From JACJYM01 sp965230495 (GTDB lineage Bacteria > Bacteroidota > Bacteroidia > Chitinophagales > Saprospiraceae), in NCBI GenBank assembly GCA_965230495.1, contig OZ246004.1, forward strand, positions 1,984,001 to 2,048,000: 64,000 bases of DNA, written 5' to 3'. A program made the position numbers and the translations under genes. The notes beneath the pieces are model-generated. The model saw only the letters and a list, made by a program, of their open reading frames with translations. It had not been told where the DNA came from and ran no database searches. Below, piece after piece: positions 54,437 to 62,652 of this stretch; the first letter of the stretch is position 1; the number at the start of each line of letters is the position of its first letter.

Positions 54437-57400
54437 TTATTGACATACAACTCCACATCTATCACCTACAGAGAATCCGACATTCGCTTGTTCACCAAAA
54501 GCTTTAAGTACTAGTGTTCCTCCTAAATATGAAGGACCTTTCACGTCGAAATTGATCTTTGCTCCAGCTCCTAACTCCGGTAGAGGAATACATGTAATAT
54601 TGGAGCTTTGAATTTCCGCAAATGCAAACACCCGTCCCGTGGCTCGCCACCCATTAAAACCTTTCGAGGGCTCATTAGTCATACTACATTGCATACCTTC
54701 TGCATATTTCAAAAGGGCTAAATCAAAACCTATACCTCCTAGAACTTTCACTTTTAATCCCAAAACACAAGAACCAAAAATTCCTTTTATCCTTTTGCTA
54801 AAATCGAAAAAGGCACTGGCTCCAAAGGCTATTCCCGTTCCAAGAGCAGGATCGTTGCCATCACAATCCAACTTACCTCTGTTACTTTGGTTGGCTTCAT
54901 TACCAAAGAAGGCTATCACCTCCGGTGCTGCAGGTGGAGGACCAGGAATATCATTACCGGTTAAGAAATAAGCACTCGCTCTTACATTAAATTTGCCATA
55001 TTTAACACGTACAGTGACTGGATATAATGGAACTGATGCTTCATCACCGGGATTAAAGAAATCATAAGTCTTGGTGCTTCCATCATAGTATCCCCCTAAC
55101 CAGAAATGCCATTTATTTGTAGGATTATGATATAGTATATCCAAAGTACCATGTCCCATTAAGGTATTGGCCACATTAAACTTAACATCTGCCAGGCCAT
55201 GGAAACTAAATCCGTGTTCGAAATCAAGCGATAGTCCGATCTTGGCTTTTATCTTTCCATTTGGTGCATCATTCACTTCTGTTTGATGTTTATGTTTAAG
55301 TTCATCAGTCGGCTTTACGTTATCTGCTACTGTACCACTAATATCCGGTGTTTCTGTACTTTGTTTTGCCGATGGAATCATAATATCTCCTGTACCCCAG
55401 AAGGTTATATTCTGTAGTGAGAAATTATCCCCGAATCGCATAATTAAGGTCAATAGACCATTCATCAAATTTCCTTTAGACTTAAGAGCTGTTGAAAATT
55501 TGATCCCTAACTTAGTAGCCGAATAGGGTTTATAGACGATACCTGAAGTCGACTGCCCAATTGGAGACATTCCTTCAGAACCGGGTTCTTGGTAACGATC
55601 AGGTTTCATATGATGAAAGGCTCCTCCTCCTACTCCATCCAACAGGAACGGTCCAAAAAGTGGTACTTCAAGACCTGTCACCAATCCATCTACTAACCAA
55701 TATCTGTAAGAATCATTACTTCCGAATATTGAGGTCATATAAAGTGCATACTTTCCATCTTCGGGATTACCATTTTTTAGCTTATCACCTATGATTCCTG
55801 CCCTTACATTGGCATAAAAACCCTGTCCGTACACCGGATCTTCCTCAAAAATAACAAGGGTGCCAATGGCACAAAAATGCGGCAAAGCAATCTTTACCTG
55901 TGCCCCTAAGAAATCAAGTGATTTGTATTTCCATAACCTTGTTCCATTCAAATCTCTCTCATACTGCCCCACCAAATCTAAACTACCACCAGCTTCTACT
56001 GCACTATTCTCACTGTCCATCAGTTTTATGGTAAGGTTAAAACCTAATCTTGTCTCATCAGGATTATTAGGACTAGGTTGCTTTAATGTTATATTATCAA
56101 TAGTTACCGGAAATCCTACTACCTTAGAAGAACCTCCCAATACCTTAATATTTTCAACTGATATTATAGGTGCTGATGTTGCTAACCTTAAGTTAGTAAA
56201 TTCAATACCCGGCATTTTAACCGGTGATCCTCCTTGACTATTTCCATAATCATTGGGATTTCCGATGGTCAATGAACCAGTCAGCGATACAGATGGCTTA
56301 AATTCACCATCCACTATATCGACACTACCTTCTATATAGCTTAGTGTCACTTGAGCTGCATTCCAGATGGGAAACTTAGTCTCAGCTGTTGTCACAATAT
56401 CGAGTCCAAAATTACTACTATTCATGTACCAACCATCATAGGCTAAGGGGTCATTCTTATCTACTATTGGAACTCCTAACTGTCCACCGAATTCAAACTT
56501 TTTAATATTACTGGCCTCAAACTCCAAGGCAATATCATCTAATGACCATCCCCACTCACCATCCATCACAGCTCCTCCTATTAAAGGAACCTGACCTTGT
56601 AAACTAAATTTTCCAAACACACCAAATTCGTCTATCAAAAGATGCTTGGCACTTACTTTTATTCTGCACGTTTCAGGCTTCGCGTCATTGTTTCCTACAT
56701 TCGGATCACTGCCATAAGAATTACATGTTCGTTTAAATGGCTCAGGAAGTGTAACCGCTATTGATTCTATATATACACCTTCCCATTCTTCATCCTGAGC
56801 ATGCGAATAAGGAATTCCCGCCGGATTTCTATAAGTACTCAAATCGAGTGTGGCATTTCCAATATAGAAACTCATATCCTGAAATTGAGTCAGGACAAAA
56901 TGATCTAAGCTCACATTTACTAAAAAATCATTCCAATCCTGTACTGTCAACTGAAAGTCTCCTAACACCCTTGGCGTATCGGAATTCTCATCATTTGATT
57001 GTGCGAGAGGAACCCCTAATTCATTGGTAGGCGTCAACCAGTTTCGACTAAAATATATTCTTCCTCCTATTCCTATTTCTTTGAACCCATCGCAATCAAA
57101 ATTGATATAGGTTCCACTATAATCATATACGTCATTTAATGGGTTATTGTCATTATTCTGAGATTCATTTTCAGGATCTCCGTTAAGTGTTTTTGACATT
57201 TTTTTCAAGTATACACCTGCATCATCACTATCTCCAACTCTGAAAGCATAATCGGCAAGCAGACCCACACTACCCGCTATCACTCCTTTCTCTTGCGAAA
57301 ACTTAATGTCATCGGCAGCAAAATATAATTCGGTATAGTCTACACCCGTAGTATTGCCCTCGCTGTCAAACTTTTTATTGGGAATCGTTATTTTAACATA

Positions 57401-57901
57401 TACTTCTATCTCAGCATACTGTGGATATATTTTAGCCGAATTAAATATAATCTCAATTATCGTACTACCTATCTCCTGTTTTTTTATCAACGGCATACTT
57501 ACCAGGTCTCCTCCGGTAAGGGCATCGATATATTTGCCAATATCTTGTGCTTTTTCAATAACTTTTTTGGCTTTCTTAACCTTTCCACTGGCATCTGCTT
57601 TGTGTAAAGAAACCATAAAGTCACCAAATTGGGTACCATTCATTGGAGCAGCCGAAGTCTCCATTTCCTTTATCATTTCATTGATCTCCAAGTTCATCTC
57701 ACTAAACATAGTCTGATCTACCGGTACTGTAGGTGTAACAGATGTATGATTAGGAATCTCAACACTCCGTTCGTATGATACTAAAGTCTCGAGATGCGGT
57801 AAGGGTTTAATATTTTTTACCGGAAGTATGTTAGAAGCATGTAGCATCATGGGCATGACACAAAGCAGTAGGTTCAACAGTATTTTTGATTTAGTTTTCA
57901 T
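54437..57901 (-). CDS. Very large exported protein, unknown family
   Basis: 1154 residues from the ATG at 57901, which gives the signal peptide MKTKSKILLNLLLCVMPMMLHA; the 57991 start would bury it. I do not recognise a domain. The mature protein has long runs of alternating polar and hydrophobic residues (SVSLTGSLTIGN, VGFPVTIDNITL, GIEFTNLRLATSAPIIS), short Gly-rich hairpins and a Cys-containing C-terminal portion. That is consistent with an extended beta-rich fold. There is no T9SS domain and no transmembrane helix beyond the signal. It is probably co-transcribed with the Fn3 gene. Confidence 0.65.
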   Translation of the reverse strand: MKTKSKILLNLLLCVMPMMLHASNILPVKNIKPLPHLETLVSYERSVEIPNHTSVTPTVPVDQTMFSEMNLEINEMIKEMETSAAPMNGTQFGDFMVSLHKADASGKVKKAKKVIEKAQDIGKYIDALTGGDLVSMPLIKKQEIGSTIIEIIFNSAKIYPQYAEIEVYVKITIPNKKFDSEGNTTGVDYTELYFAADDIKFSQEKGVIAGSVGLLADYAFRVGDSDDAGVYLKKMSKTLNGDPENESQNNDNNPLNDVYDYSGTYINFDCDGFKEIGIGGRIYFSRNWLTPTNELGVPLAQSNDENSDTPRVLGDFQLTVQDWNDFLVNVSLDHFVLTQFQDMSFYIGNATLDLSTYRNPAGIPYSHAQDEEWEGVYIESIAVTLPEPFKRTCNSYGSDPNVGNNDAKPETCRIKVSAKHLLIDEFGVFGKFSLQGQVPLIGGAVMDGEWGWSLDDIALEFEASNIKKFEFGGQLGVPIVDKNDPLAYDGWYMNSSNFGLDIVTTAETKFPIWNAAQVTLSYIEGSVDIVDGEFKPSVSLTGSLTIGNPNDYGNSQGGSPVKMPGIEFTNLRLATSAPIISVENIKVLGGSSKVVGFPVTIDNITLKQPSPNNPDETRLGFNLTIKLMDSENSAVEAGGSLDLVGQYERDLNGTRLWKYKSLDFLGAQVKIALPHFCAIGTLVIFEEDPVYGQGFYANVRAGIIGDKLKNGNPEDGKYALYMTSIFGSNDSYRYWLVDGLVTGLEVPLFGPFLLDGVGGGAFHHMKPDRYQEPGSEGMSPIGQSTSGIVYKPYSATKLGIKFSTALKSKGNLMNGLLTLIMRFGDNFSLQNITFWGTGDIMIPSAKQSTETPDISGTVADNVKPTDELKHKHQTEVNDAPNGKIKAKIGLSLDFEHGFSFHGLADVKFNVANTLMGHGTLDILYHNPTNKWHFWLGGYYDGSTKTYDFFNPGDEASVPLYPVTVRVKYGKFNVRASAYFLTGNDIPGPPPAAPEVIAFFGNEANQSNRGKLDCDGNDPALGTGIAFGASAFFDFSKRIKGIFGSCVLGLKVKVLGGIGFDLALLKYAEGMQCSMTNEPSKGFNGWRATGRVFAFAEIQSSNITCIPLPELGAGAKINFDVKGPSYLGGTLVLKAFGEQANVGFSVGDRCGVVCQ

Positions 57902-58037
57902 ATGATTGATTTTGATTTTTTCAAATGGCCATATGGAACTCACATCATAATTATCTCCCCGTATGTTAGAAATTTTATACGCTCGTTTCATGATGAACTA
58001 TTTTGATTTATGAAATTTTCTTATTCTGTTTTCAAAG

Positions 58038-58070
58038 GCACCCTATTCCTATATTTCAGAAACAGGGTGC
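58038..58070 (-). terminator. Weak hairpin after the pseudopeptidase gene
   Basis: GCACCCT (58038-58044) can pair with AGGGTGC (58064-58070), 7 bases, with a 19-base loop, just downstream of the stop of the 833-residue gene. No clear T-run follows on the minus strand, so this is tentative. Confidence 0.25.
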
Positions 58071-58083
58071 TCTTGATGAGTTA

Positions 58084-60585
58084 TTATTCTTTAATAAACT
58101 TTGCTGTACTTATCATTTCGTCTCCTTTCAATACAAGCAAGTGGTAATTGCCTTTTTGTAAAGCACTCACATCTACCATGGTTGTATTTCGAAGCTCATC
58201 CAATCTTATCGACCTGATCACTCTGCCCGATATATCATGTATTTGAATATTATCAAACACTTTATTACAATTGATATTGATATCTGTACTGACAGGGTTT
58301 GGCATCACATCCAGTACTACCAACTCTTCGGTACCATCCAAGAAAATCGATCGTCCTTTGATTTGACCATCCTTACTACCTCGGTCTGTATCAAAACCTA
58401 CTGCATAAGTCTCCCCTCCTTGTATCACGCCTGTATAATTAGCCTGTACCAAACTAAACATAACGGGTCTGAAAGACTCAGAAGCTTTGTATTTGACTGC
58501 TATAGGATATATAGCACCCGGTGCTAGATTCATGTTATAAAAAGCGAAATTGGTACTCTTTACTTTTATTTCGTTTCTATCTATCCACTCAAACGTTGCT
58601 CCATCTCCCTCTCCATTAGGGTTCCACAGTGCCAGAAAGTCATCTGACATCCTAATAAATATTTCGCCTGCATTATTAAAGTCCTGCTCATTCTGAATCC
58701 CATCTGTAGGAATCATATCTATATATATAGTAGTATGATTAACCTGAGGCACCAAGTGTGGAGGACATGTAATGTCAATAGGAGGAACGTATTTAGTTGG
58801 TGGCACATCTTCATCGTCTACAGTAGGACAAACAAACAATACATGATAACCATCATCGTCACCACCATTTAGGTCAGATCCGTTCACATCTATCATGGTC
58901 AGATTTCTAAGAGATACATTGTTGTTGTACTTTATAAAATTTGTAATACCATAGTCTCCAGTACCGTTCATAGCTAAAAACTCCCTCCCCGGGTAATAGG
59001 GATCGTTAGGTGCCTCTATCCGTGCCAATGCACACGCATGTATGGTGGTTCCATCCGTGCCACTGATAGTATGATATGCCGGTATTTCATCAAAATCCGA
59101 AGCGTCAAAAGGCACATAAGCTACCGCATAGATACGCTCATAAGGAGAGATCTCTATATAGTCTGTAGCGGATGAAAGATCTACGAACTGCTCTTTACCT
59201 ACTACTACATCAGTACCGGGCCATACATAGTCATCCGGATGTCCCCATCTCGTATAAAAATTCCAACTGGTGTGAGCTGCTGCGATATTTACAAATAGCG
59301 TACCTTCCCATGTCAGGTCCGAGCAGTTGATCTTTCGTACCCGTACATGGATATAATTAAGGTCATTGTTACCACTATGCTCCGGGTCCTGGTGGCCAGT
59401 AAGAAAGTCTTTGTTCTTTCTGTTCCATACATCAGGGCTATGCCATGAAAAATATTCCGGATTTGGCTGATTGCCTATATCATCGTAAGAATCTCTGATA
59501 TGAAAATCCGATAATAACACTGGTGGTGCGGAAACAAAAGGAACAAACTTATCCTCAAATTTTTCACTAAATATACAATAAATCACTGCCCGATCATAAT
59601 CCTTGAACCCGCCATCATTTAAAGCAAATTCATATAAGGTTATCGCCGCTTCGAATTGGTAATCATCTTCATTAACTGCTATCTGAGTCATCCCTTCATA
59701 GACCAACTTGTCCGTCTTGGCTGGGCCTACATACTGCTTGATACGAAACAAAGAAGAGACCAAGGCTTCTGCCCACGAGTAACCATCATGTTCACTTTCA
59801 TCATAAAGAGAGTATGGATCCGTGGCCTTTACATCGACTATCTTGCCTTGGTCAGGTGTGCCGATAGAGGTAAACATGGTACTACCAGAATACATATTCA
59901 CCCCTCCATTAGGGTTTTCTTCGTTTACCTTCAAAGGTCCAAAAGGATGCTCGGACATAAAGGACTGCGAGAAGTATTCATAGATGGCTTCTTCTACACC
60001 ATTTCCTTCCGGGATGGTGATATTATTCTGCTCTAGATAATATCCGAAAAGGCCTATGGCTATCCAGTGACCATCTGTCGCTACATCTTGAGGTCCATTA
60101 AATGAAAGTTGCTCTGCTGCTGCGTTGGGACTAAAATAATTGGCTCCACTACTGGCACTGGCATTGACATCCACCGTTATCTTATCCGCTATGCTGAAGC
60201 CTGGCATGCTGTTCTGTGCGATTCTTGCATTAAGGTATTCTCTAGCCTGAGTCAGATACCACATGGCCATCATTCCTTTAAATTCCGTTTCGTCCACTCC
60301 GAACTGCATCACAGTGCTCCCCAGTTTAGATACCGGGTCTGTCATTTCAAAATAGTCACTCTCCAGATAAAAAGTGCTACCCTGCTGATCAATAAAAGGA
60401 TCAGCATCTGTATCGAGTACGTAAATATCCATCTCTGAACCAGGGGCTGGCAAATAAGGTATTATTTCTCCCGGCACCGGTGTCAATACTCCGGTAGGAC
60501 CATTGTTGTTATTAAATTCTCCACTTTGAGCATGGCCTATAGATATTATCATGGTCAAAACGGTTAGTAGGATTAATTTTTTCAT
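58084..60585 (-). CDS. Secreted T9SS protein resembling an inactive M4/M36-type metallopeptidase
   Basis: 833 residues with a signal peptide (1-19). Residues about 60-380 follow the layout of thermolysin/fungalysin gluzincins: a DVATDGHWIAIGLFGYYL stretch where HExxH should be, then NGVEEAIYEYFS in place of the third-ligand helix, then HDGYSWAEALVSSLFRIKQYVG resembling the M36 GxVWA helix. The HExxH zinc motif is absent, so it is probably not a peptidase (inference; distant). The middle has beta-rich domains (WEGTLFVNIAAAHTSW), and a T9SS sorting domain ends the protein (LDVMPNPVSTDININ...GNYHLLVLKGDEMISTAKFIKE). Confidence 0.6.
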   Translation of the reverse strand: MKKLILLTVLTMIISIGHAQSGEFNNNNGPTGVLTPVPGEIIPYLPAPGSEMDIYVLDTDADPFIDQQGSTFYLESDYFEMTDPVSKLGSTVMQFGVDETEFKGMMAMWYLTQAREYLNARIAQNSMPGFSIADKITVDVNASASSGANYFSPNAAAEQLSFNGPQDVATDGHWIAIGLFGYYLEQNNITIPEGNGVEEAIYEYFSQSFMSEHPFGPLKVNEENPNGGVNMYSGSTMFTSIGTPDQGKIVDVKATDPYSLYDESEHDGYSWAEALVSSLFRIKQYVGPAKTDKLVYEGMTQIAVNEDDYQFEAAITLYEFALNDGGFKDYDRAVIYCIFSEKFEDKFVPFVSAPPVLLSDFHIRDSYDDIGNQPNPEYFSWHSPDVWNRKNKDFLTGHQDPEHSGNNDLNYIHVRVRKINCSDLTWEGTLFVNIAAAHTSWNFYTRWGHPDDYVWPGTDVVVGKEQFVDLSSATDYIEISPYERIYAVAYVPFDASDFDEIPAYHTISGTDGTTIHACALARIEAPNDPYYPGREFLAMNGTGDYGITNFIKYNNNVSLRNLTMIDVNGSDLNGGDDDGYHVLFVCPTVDDEDVPPTKYVPPIDITCPPHLVPQVNHTTIYIDMIPTDGIQNEQDFNNAGEIFIRMSDDFLALWNPNGEGDGATFEWIDRNEIKVKSTNFAFYNMNLAPGAIYPIAVKYKASESFRPVMFSLVQANYTGVIQGGETYAVGFDTDRGSKDGQIKGRSIFLDGTEELVVLDVMPNPVSTDININCNKVFDNIQIHDISGRVIRSIRLDELRNTTMVDVSALQKGNYHLLVLKGDEMISTAKFIKE

Positions 60586-60636
60586 TTTTGGTACTTTTAA
60601 ATGTTTATTAAATAATCTGTTTTATTCTTTTTTGTC

Positions 60637-60727
60637 AGTATCACTGATTTTCGCTGATTAATGGATTTCGCTGATTTTTTAATCCATGTTTATCTCATCA
60701 TCCGTATCATCCGTGATGCTGCGTCAC
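60637..60727 (-). repeat. Dispersed repeat with ATCAGCGAAA-like units, copy 1
   Basis: Read on the minus strand it contains CACGGATGATACGGATGATG and repeated AATCAGCGAAA-type units, a class of short intergenic repeat widespread in Bacteroidota. It starts right after the stop codon of the 603-residue paralogue and is matched by the copy at 62557-62652 after the second paralogue's stop. Confidence 0.7.
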
Positions 60728-62539
60728 TTACTCTTTCATCACTATTACCTTTTTACTTATCTGTTCTTCTCCCATTTTTATGTTTAGGATATATGATCCT
60801 GTTTCTGTATCTGCTCCTAAATCGAAAATATGATGAGACTGATCTATCCTTTTTATTTCTCTTTTTATTAATCTGCCATTTATATCCATCAAGCTTATCT
60901 CCGCCTCTTGTCCTCTCAACCGTGTACCGAATAAAATATTGACATCATCTTGATGATATACCGGATTGGGATATACCAGCACTTCTTCTTTTCTAAATAC
61001 AGATTGGGTGGTACTGGTCATCTTACTCAATACTGATGCCGGTAGCTTAATGATAAAATCATTCCGCTTATCGCTGATCCCTTTGAGTTCTATCTCATTG
61101 CCCATAAAGTCCCAGGTATCAGAAAGTAATGTACTGGGATACTCTAGCTGTAACAATACATCTCCGTCCCTAGTAAAGCTCAAGTTTCTCAATAATAATC
61201 TGTCATGTGGATCACTATTGATATTAAAGCCATTTAATGCCTGCCCTTCCAAATCCAATACCGCTAAAAAATTTGTCAGCACATTATTTGGTGTCCACCA
61301 TTCATCAATAAATTCTCCTGCAGGTGCTTCAAGCTCTTCTTCGCCTATCTGATATATAGTACCCACGCCATCTGCAGAATGAATAAGACCTCCGTATATT
61401 ATTTTTCTTTGCTTAGCATCTATAGCTATATTAGCCCCTGCATCCTCAAAGTCTCCTGTCAGAAACCATACCCAATCGAATTCAAAATCAGGGGTATATT
61501 TAAGTATCATCAATAGATTGTCATTTACCTCATGAGTCACCATGGTATCTGCATTGATGTACTGACCATCAAATGAATGGCTATCTATATATATATTGCC
61601 CATGTCATCTACTACCATATCGGTAAACATGTCTCCGGGTATGTCCGGTGTATTGAACAGCTTTAGTAAACCACCATCCTTGTCCAATTTCACTACATAG
61701 GGTAAGGTCCTACCAAACTCACTATCCCACAGGGTATCTTGCTCTACAATGAGCTGTCCTGAGCCTCGACCCGTGATCAGCACATTAGACTCATGGTCTA
61801 CTACTGCATCCATAAAGTTATCCACCCCACCTGCTCCTATAGACTGTACCCACTTCACACTATCTGCTCTATAATCATACCTCAATGTAAATATCTGAAA
61901 CGGTTGAGGAAATGGGTCGCCCCCTCCCATATAGGTATCATGCTCCCAAATGGTATCTCCACGAATAAGCATATAAGGAGGATAGAATGTCCCAGAAAAC
62001 AATATATCATCTTCTATCTTATCTAATTGCTGTTGACTACTTCCACGTCCTTTAATAATATCCAACTTACTAACAATTTCAAAATCTGTGTTGATTACAT
62101 ACAATATGTTTCCATAGGGAAAATCCGGTTCTTCTTCCGCGTTCTTACTATCTGTAAGAAATTCGAATCCATCCTCCTTATAATATCTGATTACTACAAC
62201 ATATCCATCTTCTATGGGTTCTATTGTAGTAAAATGGCAATCCTTACATTCTAATGCATCCTTTAGCTTCAAATCGCCATCTAGTATCATCATAACGGGA
62301 TTTATGATATCCGGATATTTGGATATATATTCTACATCATCTTTTAGAACAACCGTATCCGAAAAAGTAGAGAAATAAAAATATGTTTCGTCATATTCTC
62401 CATTATATTTTATTCCTCTTAACTCACCTATCGTTCCAGCATCCTTTCCATATGCATGAAACATAGATAATATCTCGCATTCCTGAGCGGAGATTGTTAT
62501 TCCCATGAGAATTAATAATATGGTTTGTAGTGTCTTCAA
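60728..62539 (-). CDS. T9SS-sorted beta-propeller-like protein, paralogue A
   Basis: 603 residues with a signal peptide (MKTLQTILLILMGITISAQ). Repeated short beta units of the type GNIYIDSHSFDGQYIN and VLITGRGSGQ suggest an SBBP/Kelch-like propeller (inference). The C-terminal 85 residues are a type A sorting domain (VLVYPNPVYHQDDVNILFG ... GSYILNIKMGEEQISKKVIVMKE). It is the downstream member of a tandem pair with the partial gene at 62653-64000. Function unknown. Confidence 0.75.
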   Translation of the reverse strand: MKTLQTILLILMGITISAQECEILSMFHAYGKDAGTIGELRGIKYNGEYDETYFYFSTFSDTVVLKDDVEYISKYPDIINPVMMILDGDLKLKDALECKDCHFTTIEPIEDGYVVVIRYYKEDGFEFLTDSKNAEEEPDFPYGNILYVINTDFEIVSKLDIIKGRGSSQQQLDKIEDDILFSGTFYPPYMLIRGDTIWEHDTYMGGGDPFPQPFQIFTLRYDYRADSVKWVQSIGAGGVDNFMDAVVDHESNVLITGRGSGQLIVEQDTLWDSEFGRTLPYVVKLDKDGGLLKLFNTPDIPGDMFTDMVVDDMGNIYIDSHSFDGQYINADTMVTHEVNDNLLMILKYTPDFEFDWVWFLTGDFEDAGANIAIDAKQRKIIYGGLIHSADGVGTIYQIGEEELEAPAGEFIDEWWTPNNVLTNFLAVLDLEGQALNGFNINSDPHDRLLLRNLSFTRDGDVLLQLEYPSTLLSDTWDFMGNEIELKGISDKRNDFIIKLPASVLSKMTSTTQSVFRKEEVLVYPNPVYHQDDVNILFGTRLRGQEAEISLMDINGRLIKREIKRIDQSHHIFDLGADTETGSYILNIKMGEEQISKKVIVMKE

Positions 62540-62556
62540 TATTTTATTTTTTTGTC

Positions 62557-62652
62557 TACATCACTGATTTTCGCGGATTCTTGGATGAACACTGATTTAT
62601 TTCTTAATCTGTGTTTATCTCATCATCCGTATCATCCGTGATGCTGCGTCAC
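62557..62652 (-). repeat. Dispersed repeat with ATCAGCGAAA-like units, copy 2
   Basis: Minus strand, directly after the stop of paralogue B. It shares a run of more than 40 identical bases next to the stop codon with the copy at 60637-60727, while the distal part (CGCGGATTCTTGGATGAACA region) differs. Confidence 0.7.
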
